Shown here: in pieces, positions 7,613-20,344 of the stretch | How the letters are laid out: each line of letters opens with the position of its first letter | Position numbering within the stretch: the first letter of the stretch is position 1 | Assembly: GCF_023223525.1 (NCBI RefSeq) | Contig: NZ_JALPRX010000046.1 | Location: forward strand, 1-64,000 | Source of the DNA: Roseomonas acroporae | Lineage (GTDB): Bacteria; Pseudomonadota; Alphaproteobacteria; Acetobacterales; Acetobacteraceae | DNA: 64,000 bases | Direction: 5' to 3' | The notes under the pieces: model-generated | What the model was told of the DNA's origin: nothing | Database searches by the model: none | Seen by the model: the letters and a program-made list of their open reading frames with translations, nothing else | Program-made: the position numbers and the translations under genes

Positions 7613-9268
7613 TCAGGGCCGTTCCGCGCCGCTCAGCCCGTCCAGCCCGCCGGCGCGGAACCAGCGGTAGCCGTAGGGCTCCATCAGGATGCGGTGCTTC
7701 CCGCCCTTCTCCGGCCGGCTGTGGTCGCCGGAGAGCAGGTTGACCAGCGGCACGCCCTCGGTGCCGCCGTCGAGCAGGATCTCGCAGGGGGCGGCGCCGA
7801 GATTGTGCACGAAGACCGAGGCGGCGCCGCGCCATTCGTAGCGCATCGCCAGCACGGCCGGCGTCCCGGTCGGCAGCAGCGAGAAGTCGCCCCAGCCGAT
7901 CTCGGGCACCTCCTTGCGCATGCGGATGATGCGCTCCATCCAGTTCAGCATCGAGTTCGGGTCCCGCCGCTGCTCGGCGACGTTGACGTGCGCGTAGCCG
8001 TAGGGCCCCTCGGCGATCACCGGCGAGACGGTGCGCGCGGCGCGGCTGAAGCCGCCCTGCGGCGCGTCCGACCACTGCATCGGCGTGCGCGCGCATTGGC
8101 GCTCGGGCAGGGAGAGGTCGTCGCCCATGGCGATCTCGTCGCCGTAGCGCAGCACCGGCGTGCCGGGCAGGGTGAACATCAGGCTGTAGGCCAGCTCCAG
8201 CCGGCGCCGGTCGCCCTGGAGCATCGGCGCCAGGCGGCGGCGTATGCCGCGGCCGTAGAGCTGCATCGACCGCTCGGGGCCGAAGGCGTCGAACACCGCC
8301 TGCCGGCGCGCCTCGCTGAGTCGGCCGAGGTCCAGCTCGTCGTGGTTGCGCAGGAAGGTGGCCCATTGCGCGGTGGCGGGGCGGGGCCTGGTCGTCGCCA
8401 GCGCCTTGGCGAGCGGCGCGGTGTCGGCGGCGGCCAGGGCGTAGAACAGCGCCTGGTTGACCTGGAAGTTGAACATCATGTGCATCCGGTCGCCGTCATT
8501 GCCGAAATAGGCCATGTCCGTCCGCGGCAGCACGTTGGCCTCGGCCAGGATGATCGCGTCGCCCTCGCGCCACTGCAGGAATTCGCGGAAGGTGCGGAGC
8601 ATGTCGTACTGCTCCGTGGGCTTGCGGACGTCCGGGCCCTTGGTGGCGATCACGAAGGGCACCGCGTCCATGCGGAAGCCGGAGACGCCGAGCTGCAGCC
8701 AGAAGCCCATGATCTTTAGGATCTCGGCCTGCACGGCGGGGTTCGACGTGTCGAGGTCCGGCTGGAACTCGTAGAAGCGGTGGAAGTAGTACTCGCCTGC
8801 GATGGCGTCGCGGGTCCAGGTGGTCTTCTGCACGCCGGGGAAGACCATGCCCTGCTTCGCGTTCTTCGGCCGCCGGCGGGACCAGACGTACCAGTCGCGG
8901 TAGGGTGAATCCGGGTCGCGCCGCGCCTCCTGGAACCAGGGGTGCTGGTCCGAGGTGTGGTTCACCACGAGGTCGATCAGCACCCGCATGCCGCGCTGGC
9001 GGCAGCCATGGGTGAACTCGACGAAGTCGCCGAGGGTGCCGAAGCGCGGATCGACGCCGTAGTGGTCCGAGATGTCGTAGCCGTCGTCGCGCTGCGGCGA
9101 GGGCTGGAAGGGCATCAGCCAGATCGCGTCGACGCCCAGGCCGTGCAGGTAGTCGAGCCGGCGGATCAGCCCGCGGAAGTCGCCGATCCCGTCGCCGTTG
9201 CCGTCCTGGAAGGTCTCCACGGACAGGCAGTAGATCACCGCGTTCTTGTACCACAGGTCGTTGATCAC
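7613..9268 (-). CDS. GH13 alpha-amylase family protein (trehalose synthase-like)
   Basis: This protein of about 551 residues begins INDLWYKNAVIYCLSVETF and continues with the GH13 barrel. Catalytic residues are visible: nucleophile Asp201 in GFRMDAVPF, acid/base Glu243 in IILAEANV and Asp310 in FLRNHDELD. The opening sequence and overall order resemble trehalose synthases (maltose to trehalose isomerases), without the C-terminal maltokinase found in some fusions. The start is uncertain: GTG at 9268 or 9271 follows a G-rich site, while an ATG at 9301 has none. It is divergent from the next GH13 gene, suggesting joint trehalose/maltose or glycogen metabolism. Confidence 0.85.
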   Translation of the reverse strand: MINDLWYKNAVIYCLSVETFQDGNGDGIGDFRGLIRRLDYLHGLGVDAIWLMPFQPSPQRDDGYDISDHYGVDPRFGTLGDFVEFTHGCRQRGMRVLIDLVVNHTSDQHPWFQEARRDPDSPYRDWYVWSRRRPKNAKQGMVFPGVQKTTWTRDAIAGEYYFHRFYEFQPDLDTSNPAVQAEILKIMGFWLQLGVSGFRMDAVPFVIATKGPDVRKPTEQYDMLRTFREFLQWREGDAIILAEANVLPRTDMAYFGNDGDRMHMMFNFQVNQALFYALAAADTAPLAKALATTRPRPATAQWATFLRNHDELDLGRLSEARRQAVFDAFGPERSMQLYGRGIRRRLAPMLQGDRRRLELAYSLMFTLPGTPVLRYGDEIAMGDDLSLPERQCARTPMQWSDAPQGGFSRAARTVSPVIAEGPYGYAHVNVAEQRRDPNSMLNWMERIIRMRKEVPEIGWGDFSLLPTGTPAVLAMRYEWRGAASVFVHNLGAAPCEILLDGGTEGVPLVNLLSGDHSRPEKGGKHRILMEPYGYRWFRAGGLDGLSGAERP

Positions 9269-9370
9269 CACTCCGCCCCCGTCCTGCTTGCGCCCGCGCA
9301 TCAAAGCACGGACAAGGCGAACGTTGCCCGTGCCCCGCGCGTTGCGGGCGGGATTCCGGCGGAGGCGGCG

Positions 9371-10954
<1,584 letters not shown>

Positions 10955-11068
10955 CGGCCGGGGCGGCGCGGCCCCCTGGGTGTCGGGATGGTCCACCCGA
11001 TCCAGGGCATTCGCCGGCCCGGCGGGGGTTCCGTCCGGCGGCGATCCGCCCGGTGACGACACCCAGGA

Positions 11069-11113
11069 GCGATCCACCCGGGGGCGATCTACCCGGGGGC
11101 GATCCGCCCGGGC
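11069..11113. repeat. 15-bp tandem repeat, three units
   Basis: Units gcgatccacccgggg, gcgatctacccgggg and gcgatccgcccgggc follow one another between the alpha-glucosidase and the end of purC (convergent). Degenerate flanking copies extend leftward to about 11035. Confidence 0.85.
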
Positions 11114-11119
11114 CGGGGG

Positions 11120-12100
<981 letters not shown>

Positions 12101-12136
12101 GTCGTCCCTATCCACCCAGGAAGCAGGCCGCCGGTT

Positions 12137-12243
12137 CTAGAGCATTTTCAAGCTGGGTGTACTCACCCGGCGACCCGGAAAACGCGAAAGACCAGAAGGC
12201 TGGAGCCGTTCCGGCCTGATACGGTCAGGCCGGAACGGCTATA
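12137..12243 (+). repeat. Double-hairpin structured repeat, copy 1
   Basis: The element starts ctagagcattttcaagctg. Hairpin 1 has arms 12152-12159 and 12164-12171 around the loop tact. Hairpin 2 has perfect 16-base arms 12204-12219 and 12225-12240 around the loop tacgg. It matches the element at 20345-20450, with base changes that preserve pairing. It lies between two minus-strand genes. Confidence 0.8.
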
Positions 12244-12331
12244 GGGCAATTCCGCGGCGGGCGGAAACCGCCGGGCGCGCGGGCCCCTCTCCCGCCCCTC
12301 CCCGGCGGCCGCGCCGCCACCGGCCGGCCGG

Positions 12332-13189
12332 TCAGTGCGCCGGCGCCACGCGCTGGCTCATCAGGCACGCCACCACCACCACCGCCGCCCCGAGCAGCAG
12401 CGCCGGCCGCGGCAGCACGCCCCAGAACAGCAGGTCCAGCGCCAGCGACCACACCAGCGCCGAGAATTCCAGCGGCGCCAGCCGCGACGCCGGCGCCTGC
12501 CGGAAGGCCAGCGCGATGCTCACCGAGGCGCCGCCCCAGAGCAGCCCGGACATCGCCAGCAGCCCCCAGTCCGCCCCCTGCGGCGCCTGCCACTCCCCCA
12601 GCGCGAAGGGCAGCAGCAGCACCGTGCCGAGCAGGCAGGGCCAGAGCAGCAGCCGCGCCAGCCCGTGCTCGCCGCGCAGCCGGCGGTTCACCGTCATCAC
12701 CGTCGCGTGGCACAGGCTGCCGAGCAGCGCGGCGAGGTAGGCCCGCCAGTCGCCCCCCGCCGCGAGCTGCGGCGCGACCGCCAGCGCCACGCCGCCGAAG
12801 CCCACGGCGCACCAGCCCCACACCGCCGCCGGCACCTTCTCGCGCAGCGCCAGCGCCGACATGGCGAGGCCGAGGAAGGGCGCGGTGAAGAACATCAGGT
12901 AGCCTTCCGCCAGCGACAGGCGCGAGAAGGCGAAGTAGTAGCTGACCGAGGCCCCCACGGCGGCGGCGCTGCGCAGCAGGTGCAGTCCCGGCCGGCCCGT
13001 GCCGAGCGGCCCCGCGAGGCGCGGCAGCAGCAGCGCCAGCAGCAGCACGGCGAGCAGGCCGGAGACGCAGCGCGCCCCCACCACCTGCGCCAGCCCGTAG
13101 CCGGCGGAGAGCCATTTCGTGTTGGTGTCGAGCAGCGCGTACAGCCCGATCCCGGCCAGCATCAGCGCCGGACCGCCCATCTTCCCCAT
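12332..13189 (-). CDS. DMT-superfamily (EamA-type) transporter
   Basis: The 285-residue protein has about ten membrane segments in two EamA repeats (start GGPALMLAGIGLYALLDTNTKW). This second DMT transporter shares no obvious close similarity with the one at 144. The start could be 13189 or 13180; the latter has GGGGAAG upstream. The substrate is unknown. The 333 bp between it and the divergent pyrD contain no gene or clear motif that I can see. Confidence 0.82.
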   Translation of the reverse strand: MGKMGGPALMLAGIGLYALLDTNTKWLSAGYGLAQVVGARCVSGLLAVLLLALLLPRLAGPLGTGRPGLHLLRSAAAVGASVSYYFAFSRLSLAEGYLMFFTAPFLGLAMSALALREKVPAAVWGWCAVGFGGVALAVAPQLAAGGDWRAYLAALLGSLCHATVMTVNRRLRGEHGLARLLLWPCLLGTVLLLPFALGEWQAPQGADWGLLAMSGLLWGGASVSIALAFRQAPASRLAPLEFSALVWSLALDLLFWGVLPRPALLLGAAVVVVACLMSQRVAPAH

Positions 13190-13522
13190 CCCTGTCTGGC
13201 CGCATTCCGGGACGGCGGACCGTCGCCCGGCGCCGGGAGGCGGCGTCGGGAGGGTCCGCCCGGGAGAGATGCGCGAAAGCCGGGCCGCCACGGCGCCGGC
13301 GGCGCGCCCCTCGGCGCGACCGGGGCGGTTCTGGCGTTCCCGGGCGGGGCGGTCAACCCGAGCGCCGCCGGGCCTGCGCGGCAGCCGTGCCGGCGGGGAA
13401 AGCCGGAGGCACGGAACCGGCCGGGCGGCGTCCGGGCGCGCCCCGCCCAGCCGTCCCGGCAGCCCAGCCATCGCCCGCCGAGCCTTTCCCTGCGCGGCAT
13501 CCTGCGGCACACAGCCGGTCCC

Positions 13523-14731
13523 ATGACACCCGGCCTCGCCTCCGCCCTGATGCCGCTGATCCGCGGCATGGACCCCGAAACCGCGCATGGCTGGGGCCTG
13601 CGCGCGCTGCGCGCCGGCCTCGTCGGGCGGGACCGGACGCCGGACGACCCGCTGCTGGCCAGCACCGCCCTGGGCCTGCGCTTCCGCAACCCGATCGGCC
13701 TGGCCGCCGGCTTCGACAAGGACGCGGTGGCGGTGCTGCCGCTGATGCGGCTCGGCTTCGGGCTGGTGGAGGCGGGCACCGTCACGCCGCGCCCGCAGCG
13801 CGGCAACCCGCGCCCGCGCATCTTCCGGCTGCCGGAGGAACGGGCGGTGATCAACCGGCTGGGCTTCAACAATGGCGGGCTGGACGCCTACGTGGCGCGC
13901 CTCGCCGCGCTGCGCCAACCGGGGGCCAGGCCGCTGCCGGCCGTGCTCGGCGCCAACATCGGCATCAACAAGGAGGGAGCCGACCCGGCGCGCGACTACC
14001 CCGACCTCTACGCCGCCGTGGCGCCGCATGCCGACTACGTGGTGGTCAACGTCTCCTCGCCCAACACGCCGGGGCTGCGCGACCTGCAGGGGGAGGCGCA
14101 GCTCGCCGCCATCCTCGGCGCGGTGTCGGCGCGCCGGGCCACGCTGCCGCGCCGGCCGCCGCTGCTGGTCAAGCTCGCGCCCGACCTCGCGCCCGGGGCG
14201 CTGCCGCCGATCGTCGAGGCCTGCGTCGCGCACGGCGTCGAGGGGCTGATCATCTCGAACACCACCATCGCGCGGCCGCCCGACCTGCGCGGCGCGCATC
14301 GCGGCGAGTCGGGCGGCCTGTCCGGCCCGCCGCTCCTCGCCGCCTCGACCGACATGCTGCGCGCGGCGTTCCGCCTGTCGCGCAACCGCCTCGTGCTGAT
14401 CGGCGCGGGCGGGGTGGACAGCGGGGCCACGGCCTATGCGAAGATCCGCGCCGGCGCCTCGCTGGTGCAGCTCTACGCCGCCTTCGCCTATGACGGCCCG
14501 GCGCTGGTGGGGCGCATCCGGCGCGAGCTGGCCGCGTTGCTGCGCCGCGACGGCTTCACGAGCCTCGCCCAGGCCGTGGGCGTGGATGCGTTCGCCCGGC
14601 ACACGGGCGCGGATGCCGTCGCCCGGCCCGCTGGCGCGGCTGGCCGGGACCGGGAGGGGAGGGGAGGGGAGCAGGCCACGGAAGCGGATGCGGCCGCCCC
14701 CGCCGGGGGCACGGATCGGGGAGTGGCGTGA
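13523..14731 (+). CDS. pyrD: Dihydroorotate dehydrogenase (quinone), class 2
   Basis: The 402-residue protein oxidises dihydroorotate to orotate with electrons to quinone, a step of pyrimidine synthesis at the inner membrane. FMN and substrate motifs are intact: NPIGLAAGFDKDA, INRLGFNNGG, LGANIGINKEG, VNVSSPNTPGLRDLQG (catalytic serine near 178), ISNTT and IGAGGVDSG. The N-terminal hydrophobic helix of class 2 enzymes is present. An extra C-terminal tail of about 40 Ala/Gly/Asp-rich residues follows the normal end. The stop abuts the next ATG. Confidence 0.95.
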   Translation: MTPGLASALMPLIRGMDPETAHGWGLRALRAGLVGRDRTPDDPLLASTALGLRFRNPIGLAAGFDKDAVAVLPLMRLGFGLVEAGTVTPRPQRGNPRPRIFRLPEERAVINRLGFNNGGLDAYVARLAALRQPGARPLPAVLGANIGINKEGADPARDYPDLYAAVAPHADYVVVNVSSPNTPGLRDLQGEAQLAAILGAVSARRATLPRRPPLLVKLAPDLAPGALPPIVEACVAHGVEGLIISNTTIARPPDLRGAHRGESGGLSGPPLLAASTDMLRAAFRLSRNRLVLIGAGGVDSGATAYAKIRAGASLVQLYAAFAYDGPALVGRIRRELAALLRRDGFTSLAQAVGVDAFARHTGADAVARPAGAAGRDREGRGGEQATEADAAAPAGGTDRGVA

Positions 14732-15610
14732 ATGCGTATCCTGGACGGCATCGGCGGCCTCGCCGGGCGCTACGACGGCTTCGTGCTCGACCTCTGGGGC
14801 GTGGTGCATGACGGGGCGCAGCCCTATCCCGGCGTGCTCGACGCGCTGGCGCGGCTGCGCGCGCTCGGCAAGCGGGTGTGCTTCCTGACCAACGCGCCGC
14901 GCCGCGCCGCGCTGATCGCGGCGCAGATCGGCCGCATGGGCGTGACCCCCGAGCTCTACGACGGCATCATGAGCTCGGGCGAGCTGACCTGGCGCTATCT
15001 CGATGCGCGCCGCACGCCGCGGGCCGATCCGTGGTTCGCGCGCCTCGGATCCCGCGCCTTCCACATCGGTCCGGCGCGTGAGCATCGCGGCCTGCTCGAC
15101 GGGCTCGGCATCGACGTGGCCGCGACGCCGGACGCGGCCGACTTCGTGCTCAACACCGGCCCCGACCCGGAACGCGGCCCGCTCAGCGTCGAGCCCTACC
15201 TGCCGATCCTCGCCGAGTGCGCGCGGCACCGCCTGCCCATGCTCTGCGTCAACCCGGACCGCGCCGTGATGGTGCGCGGCCAGCGGCTGATCTGCGCCGG
15301 GGCGCTGAGCGAACGCTACCAGATCGACCATGGCGGCGACGTGTTCGAGGTCGGCAAGCCCGACCCGCAGGTCTATCCGCCGGTGCTGGAGGTGCTCGGC
15401 ATCGCGGACCGCTCGCGCGTGCTGGCGGTGGGCGACACGCCGCACACCGATCTCGCCGGCGCCGAGGCGGCCGGGCTGGACGCCGCCTGGGCGCTCACCG
15501 GCCTCGCCGGCGACGAGCACGGCGAGGATCCGAGCCCCGAGCTGCTCGCCAAGGCGCTGGCGGTGCACGCGCTGACGCCGGTCGCCGCGATCCGCGCGCT
15601 GCGCTGGTAG
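14732..15610 (+). CDS. HAD-superfamily class IIA-like hydrolase
   Basis: The 292-residue protein has HAD phosphatase motifs: motif I DLWGVVHDG (nucleophile Asp20), motif II CFLTNAPR, and VFEVGKPDPQVYPPVLE with VGDTPHTDLAGAEAAG for the lysine and magnesium ligands. The pattern matches a family of uncharacterised alphaproteobacterial sugar-phosphatase-like proteins (TIGR01459 type). It starts one base after the pyrD stop, so it is cotranslated with pyrD. The substrate is unknown; a nucleotide or sugar phosphate is plausible. Confidence 0.85.
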   Translation: MRILDGIGGLAGRYDGFVLDLWGVVHDGAQPYPGVLDALARLRALGKRVCFLTNAPRRAALIAAQIGRMGVTPELYDGIMSSGELTWRYLDARRTPRADPWFARLGSRAFHIGPAREHRGLLDGLGIDVAATPDAADFVLNTGPDPERGPLSVEPYLPILAECARHRLPMLCVNPDRAVMVRGQRLICAGALSERYQIDHGGDVFEVGKPDPQVYPPVLEVLGIADRSRVLAVGDTPHTDLAGAEAAGLDAAWALTGLAGDEHGEDPSPELLAKALAVHALTPVAAIRALRW

Positions 15611-15840
15611 CGTGGGCGCCGTCGCGCCCGCGGCGGCCGGTACCGGCGTCGGGAGGCTGCCGCGCCGCGGCCTGTTGCGCCGCACCAGTCGCTCCTTGCC
15701 GGGCGGCGGCATCGCGCATCCGTGCCGGCCTGCGAGACATTGTTGCAAGCATCCCGCCGCCATGCCTACCCTGACGTCCATAAAGAACGCAGGCGGCCCG
15801 TTCCGGGCAACGCCGTTGCGGGGACGGAGAGACGGCAAGA

Positions 15841-17190
15841 ATGATCGGGAACGGGACGACCCGGCGCGCCCTGTTGCGCGCCGGCACCGCGGCGGCGGCG
15901 ACCGCCCTGCCTCTCGTCAACGTGCACGGGCAGACCTCGAGCGGTCGGCTGGCGCTCGGCATGTGGGACCACTGGGTGCCGGCCGGCAATGACGAGATGC
16001 GCCGCCTCGTCACGCAATGGGGCCAGCAGAACCGGGTCGAGATCCAGCTCGACTTCATCACGTCGGTCGGCAACAAGAACCTGCTGACCATCGCCGCCGA
16101 ATCCCAGGCGCGCACCGGCCACGACGTGCTGGCCTTCCCCACCTGGGAGGTGCACGCGCAGTCCCGGCTGCTGGAGCCGATGGACGACGTGGTCGGGCGC
16201 CTCGCCGAGAAGTACGGCCAGCCCAACCAGATCAACACCTACCTTTCCAAGATCGAGGGCCACTGGCGCGCCGTGCCGGCCATCGCCGGCAGCCAGAACA
16301 AGCCCTGCCTCGGGCGCATCGACCTGCTGAAGCAGCACGCGGGCATCGACGTGCAGGCGATGTGGCCGGCCAGCACCGAGACCAACGCGCAGCAGGATGG
16401 CTGGACCTGGGACGCCTTCCTGGCCGCCGCCGAGAAGTGCCACAAGGCCGGCGTGCCCTTCGGCCTGCCGATGGGCCAGTTCACCGACGCCACGGACTGG
16501 ATCGGCGCGCTGTTCCGCTCCTACGGCGCCAACCTGGTGGATGAGCGCGGCAAGCCGACGGTGAAGACCGACCAGGCGCGGCAGGTGCTCGACTACGCCA
16601 GGCGGCTCGCGCAGTTCCTGCCGCGCGACGTGTTCTCCTGGGACGACGCCTCCAACAACCGCGCGCTGATCTCCGGCCAGTCGGCGCTGATCTTCAACCC
16701 GCCGAGTCCCTGGGCGGTGGCCAAGCGCGACGCGCCGCAGGTCTCGCAGCAGCTCTGGCAATTCCCCAACCCGCACGGGCCGCAGGGGCGCTACCTGCCC
16801 TACCTGCCCTATTTCTGGGGTGCGTGGAGCTTCGGTCGCAACAAGGGCGCGGCCAAGGCGCTGGTCGAGTGGCTGTCGCAGCGCGAGCAGGCGGAGCAAC
16901 TCGTCACCTCGGTGAACGGCTACGACATCCCGCCCTTCGAGAGCATGACCGACTTCCGCGTCTGGGCCACGGAAGGGCCGCCGACGGGCGTGGTCTACAA
17001 CTACCCGATGAAGCCGCACCACAAGTCGCAGCAGTCGATCGCCATGTACCCGGCGCCGCCCGAGATCGCGGTGCAGATGTACAACCAGGGCATCCAGGCG
17101 AAGATGATCGCCCGCGCCGTGCAGAACAACGAGCCGGCCGACCGCGTGCTGGCCTGGGCCGAGCGCGAGATCGAGGGCTTCAGCCGCTGA
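15841..17190 (+). CDS. Sugar ABC transporter substrate-binding protein (family 1)
   Basis: The 449-residue protein begins with a twin-arginine-like signal (TTRRALLRAGTAAAATALP) and continues as a periplasmic family 1 solute-binding protein. It would capture a sugar or glycoside in the periplasm and deliver it to the two permeases directly downstream. The 230 bp upstream carry no gene; a promoter must lie there, but I see no convincing hexamers. First gene of a four-gene importer operon. Confidence 0.9.
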   Translation: MIGNGTTRRALLRAGTAAAATALPLVNVHGQTSSGRLALGMWDHWVPAGNDEMRRLVTQWGQQNRVEIQLDFITSVGNKNLLTIAAESQARTGHDVLAFPTWEVHAQSRLLEPMDDVVGRLAEKYGQPNQINTYLSKIEGHWRAVPAIAGSQNKPCLGRIDLLKQHAGIDVQAMWPASTETNAQQDGWTWDAFLAAAEKCHKAGVPFGLPMGQFTDATDWIGALFRSYGANLVDERGKPTVKTDQARQVLDYARRLAQFLPRDVFSWDDASNNRALISGQSALIFNPPSPWAVAKRDAPQVSQQLWQFPNPHGPQGRYLPYLPYFWGAWSFGRNKGAAKALVEWLSQREQAEQLVTSVNGYDIPPFESMTDFRVWATEGPPTGVVYNYPMKPHHKSQQSIAMYPAPPEIAVQMYNQGIQAKMIARAVQNNEPADRVLAWAEREIEGFSR

Positions 17191-17282
17191 GGCCGGGCGG
17201 GCCGGCGCCGCCGGCCCGATGCGAGGCATGAACGAGCCATGCCCGGGCCGCGGCGCCACGGGCATGGCGGGGAGGGTGCGCC

Positions 17283-18266
17283 ATGTCCGAACGCGATGCC
17301 GCCATCGCCGCGCGGCCGCTGCCGGTCGGTCCGTCCGGGCTGCCGGCGGCGCCGGCCGCGCAGCCCACGGCCCGGCGCGCCAGCCGCTTGCAGCGCATCG
17401 CGCGGCGGAATTCCACCATCGCCTTCCTGATGACGCTGCCGCTGATCCTGCTGATCGGCGGCCTCGTCGTGTACCCGTTCTGCTACGCCGTCTACCTGGC
17501 GATGCTGAACAAGCGCATGACGCGCTTCGTCGGGCTCGACAACTTCACCTTCCTGCTCGGGCGCGAGACCTTCCAGAACGTCATCTGGCAGAGCGTGGTC
17601 TTCGCCGTCTCGGCGGTGCTGCTCAAGGCGCTGATCGGCTTCATCCTGGCGCATGTGCTGCACGCCCTGCCGAGCCGCGGCCAGCGCGCCTGGCGCGGCA
17701 TGCTGCTGGTGCCCTGGGTGATCCCGCCCGCCATCTCGACGCTCGCCTGGTGGTGGCTGTTCGATCCCTCCTACTCGGCCGTGAACTGGCTGCTGGCGGG
17801 TTTCGGCGCGGGGCCGATCCCGTGGCTCGGCGAGGCGGGCTGGGCGCGCTTCGCGGTGATCCTGGTCAACGTCTGGTACGGCGCGCCCTTCTTCATGATC
17901 ATGTACCTCGCCGCGCTGAAGTCGGTGCCCGACCAGCTCTACGAGGCGGCCGCGATCGACGGCGCCAGCTTCTGGCAGAAGCTGCGCTACGTGACGCTGC
18001 CGATGATGCGCAACATCATCTCGATCACCGTGCTGTTCAGCCTGATCGTCACCTTCGCCAATTTCGACATTGTTCGAATTCTCACCAATGGCGGGCCGCA
18101 GGACACGACGCACGTCTTCGCCACCTACGCCTTCCAGGTCGGCATCCAGTCCGGCGACATCCCGCTCGGCGCCTCGGTGTCGCTGTTCATGTTCCCGCTG
18201 CTGGCGGTGTTCGCCGTCTTCGTGCTGCGCGGCATCAACCGCCGCTCGAAGGAGATCGGTGCATGA
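17283..18266 (+). CDS. Sugar ABC transporter permease (MalF/UgpA type)
   Basis: This 327-residue inner-membrane protein has six predicted spans after a polar N-terminal tail of about 45 residues. The EAA loop that contacts the ATPase is visible as YEAAAIDGASFWQKLRYVTLP. It forms the channel heterodimer with the next permease. Spacing of 92 bp from the binding-protein gene fits a single operon. Confidence 0.93.
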   Translation: MSERDAAIAARPLPVGPSGLPAAPAAQPTARRASRLQRIARRNSTIAFLMTLPLILLIGGLVVYPFCYAVYLAMLNKRMTRFVGLDNFTFLLGRETFQNVIWQSVVFAVSAVLLKALIGFILAHVLHALPSRGQRAWRGMLLVPWVIPPAISTLAWWWLFDPSYSAVNWLLAGFGAGPIPWLGEAGWARFAVILVNVWYGAPFFMIMYLAALKSVPDQLYEAAAIDGASFWQKLRYVTLPMMRNIISITVLFSLIVTFANFDIVRILTNGGPQDTTHVFATYAFQVGIQSGDIPLGASVSLFMFPLLAVFAVFVLRGINRRSKEIGA

Positions 18267-18339
18267 GGCCGCGCAGCCTGTCCCTCCGCGCCCCTGCGGG
18301 GCGACGCGGCATCGACCGCCCTTCCAGGGAGACCGGGGA

Positions 18340-19230
18340 ATGAGCGCCACCACCGCCGGCGCCGCGCCGGCGCCGCGCCGTTCCGGCAGCCTCGCGCGCG
18401 AGCGGCGCTGGGCGCTGATCGGCGCCTATGTCGCGCTGGCCGTCTTCGTCGTGTTCTTCATGCTGCCGCCCTTCCACATGCTGATCACCAGCCTGAAGGG
18501 CAGCGCCGAGATCGCCGACCAGACCGGCAACCCCTGGATGGTGCGCTCACCCACGCTGGAGAACTACCGCGACCTGCTGACGGCGGGGAACTACCTCACC
18601 TTCTTCTGGAACTCGGTGATGGTCACGGCCTGCGTCGTGGTCATCAGCATGGTGGTCTCGACGCTCGCCGCCTTCGCCCTGGCGCGGATGCGTTTCTGGG
18701 GCAGCCAGACGCTGGCGACGGGGGTGTTCCTCACCTACCTCGTGCCGGAGACGCTGCTGTTCATCCCGCTGTTCCAGATCGTGGGCAGCCTCGGCCTCAT
18801 CAACAACGTCTGGGCGATGGTGCTGATCTACCCGACGCTGACCGTGCCGTTCTGCACCTGGATCATGATCGGCTACTTCGCCTCCATCCCGAAGGAGCTG
18901 GACGAGGCGGCGCTGATCGACGGCGCCTCGCACCTCCAGATGCTGTGGAAGATCTTCATCCCGGTGGCGCTGCCGGGCATCCTCGCCGCGATGATCTTCG
19001 CCTTCACCGTCTCCTGGGCGGCCTTCATCTACCCGATGGCCTACCTCGTCAGCACCGACCAGATGGTGCTCACCGTCGGCATCGTCTCCGACCTGATCCG
19101 CGCCGACACCTTCCAGTGGGGCAAGATCATGGCCGGCGCGCTGATGGCGGCGCTGCCGCCGCTGCTCGTCTACGCCTTCCTGATGGACTACTACATCGCC
19201 GGCCTGACCGCCGGCGCGACGAAGGGCTGA
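18340..19230 (+). CDS. Sugar ABC transporter permease (MalG/UgpE type)
   Basis: The 296-residue second permease has six spans and the EAA loop [20 protein letters not shown]. The start at 18340 follows AGGGAGACCGGGGA. It should pair with the permease at 17283. Just five bases separate its stop from the ATPase gene. Confidence 0.93.
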   Translation: MSATTAGAAPAPRRSGSLARERRWALIGAYVALAVFVVFFMLPPFHMLITSLKGSAEIADQTGNPWMVRSPTLENYRDLLTAGNYLTFFWNSVMVTACVVVISMVVSTLAAFALARMRFWGSQTLATGVFLTYLVPETLLFIPLFQIVGSLGLINNVWAMVLIYPTLTVPFCTWIMIGYFASIPKELDEAALIDGASHLQMLWKIFIPVALPGILAAMIFAFTVSWAAFIYPMAYLVSTDQMVLTVGIVSDLIRADTFQWGKIMAGALMAALPPLLVYAFLMDYYIAGLTAGATKG

Positions 19231-19235
19231 ACCCG

Positions 19236-20336
19236 ATGGCACAGGTCACGTTGCGCAAGGTCGTCAAGGCCTACGAGGGCGACGTGCAGGCGGTGAAGGG
19301 CATCGACCTCGACATCGCCGACCACGAATTCGTGGTGCTGGTCGGGCCTTCCGGCTGCGGCAAGTCCACCACGCTGCGCATGATCGCGGGGCTGGAGGAG
19401 ATCACCTCGGGCGAGATCGCGATCGGCGGCGAGGTGGTGAACGACGTGCCGCCGCGCGACCGCGACATCGCCATGGTGTTCCAGAACTACGCGCTCTACC
19501 CGCACATGAGCGTGTTCGACAACATGGCCTTCGGCCTCAAGCTGCGCCACTTCGACAAGGCCGAGATCAAGCGCCGCGTGGACGAGGCGGCACGAATCCT
19601 CGACATCGTGCCGCTGCTCGCGCGCAAGCCGAAGGCGCTCTCGGGCGGGCAGCGGCAGCGCGTCGCCATGGGGCGCGCCATCGTGCGCAACCCCAAGGTG
19701 TTCCTGTTCGACGAGCCGCTCTCCAACCTCGACGCGAAGCTGCGCGTGCAGATGCGCACCGAGATCAAGAAGGTCCACCAGACCGTCCGCACCACCACCA
19801 TCTACGTCACCCACGACCAGGTGGAGGCGATGACGCTGGCGGACCGCGTGGTGGTGATGAACCACGGCGTGATCGAGCAGGTCGGCCCGCCGCAGGAGCT
19901 GTACCACTGCCCTGCCACGCGCTTCGTCGCCGGCTTCATCGGCAGCCCGGGGATGAACTTCATCCCGGCGCGGCTGGAGAACGGCGCCGGCGCGCTGCGC
20001 CTGCACCTGCCCGGCGACATCGTGCTGCCCGTGCCCGCCGACCGCACCGGCCGCTACGGCGCCCATGCCGGCCGCCCGGTGCTGCTCGGCCTGCGCCCGG
20101 AACACCTGACGGAATCGCGCAACACCGACCGCCCCAACGTCGCACCCTTCCCGGCGACGCCCGAGGTGGTGGAGCCGATGGGCATGGAGACGCTGGTGCA
20201 TTTCCGCATCGACGGCGCCGAGATCTGCGGCCGCATCGACCCCGCCGTGCCCGCCGAGCCGGGCCGGCCGCTGCCCATGGCGGCCGACCTCAACCACATG
20301 CACCTGATCGAGACGGAATCCGGCCGGGTGCTCTGA
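19236..20336 (+). CDS. Sugar ABC transporter ATP-binding protein (UgpC/MsmX type)
   Basis: This 366-residue ATPase has Walker [11 protein letters not shown]-loop [10 protein letters not shown], signature LSGGQRQR, Walker [13 protein letters not shown] and H-loop VTHDQ, followed by a C-terminal OB-type regulatory domain (about 235-366), as in MalK/UgpC. It powers import through the two upstream permeases. A structured repeat (20345-20450) follows its stop and may end the transcript. Confidence 0.95.
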   Translation: MAQVTLRKVVKAYEGDVQAVKGIDLDIADHEFVVLVGPSGCGKSTTLRMIAGLEEITSGEIAIGGEVVNDVPPRDRDIAMVFQNYALYPHMSVFDNMAFGLKLRHFDKAEIKRRVDEAARILDIVPLLARKPKALSGGQRQRVAMGRAIVRNPKVFLFDEPLSNLDAKLRVQMRTEIKKVHQTVRTTTIYVTHDQVEAMTLADRVVVMNHGVIEQVGPPQELYHCPATRFVAGFIGSPGMNFIPARLENGAGALRLHLPGDIVLPVPADRTGRYGAHAGRPVLLGLRPEHLTESRNTDRPNVAPFPATPEVVEPMGMETLVHFRIDGAEICGRIDPAVPAEPGRPLPMAADLNHMHLIETESGRVL

Positions 20337-20344
20337 CCCGCGCC

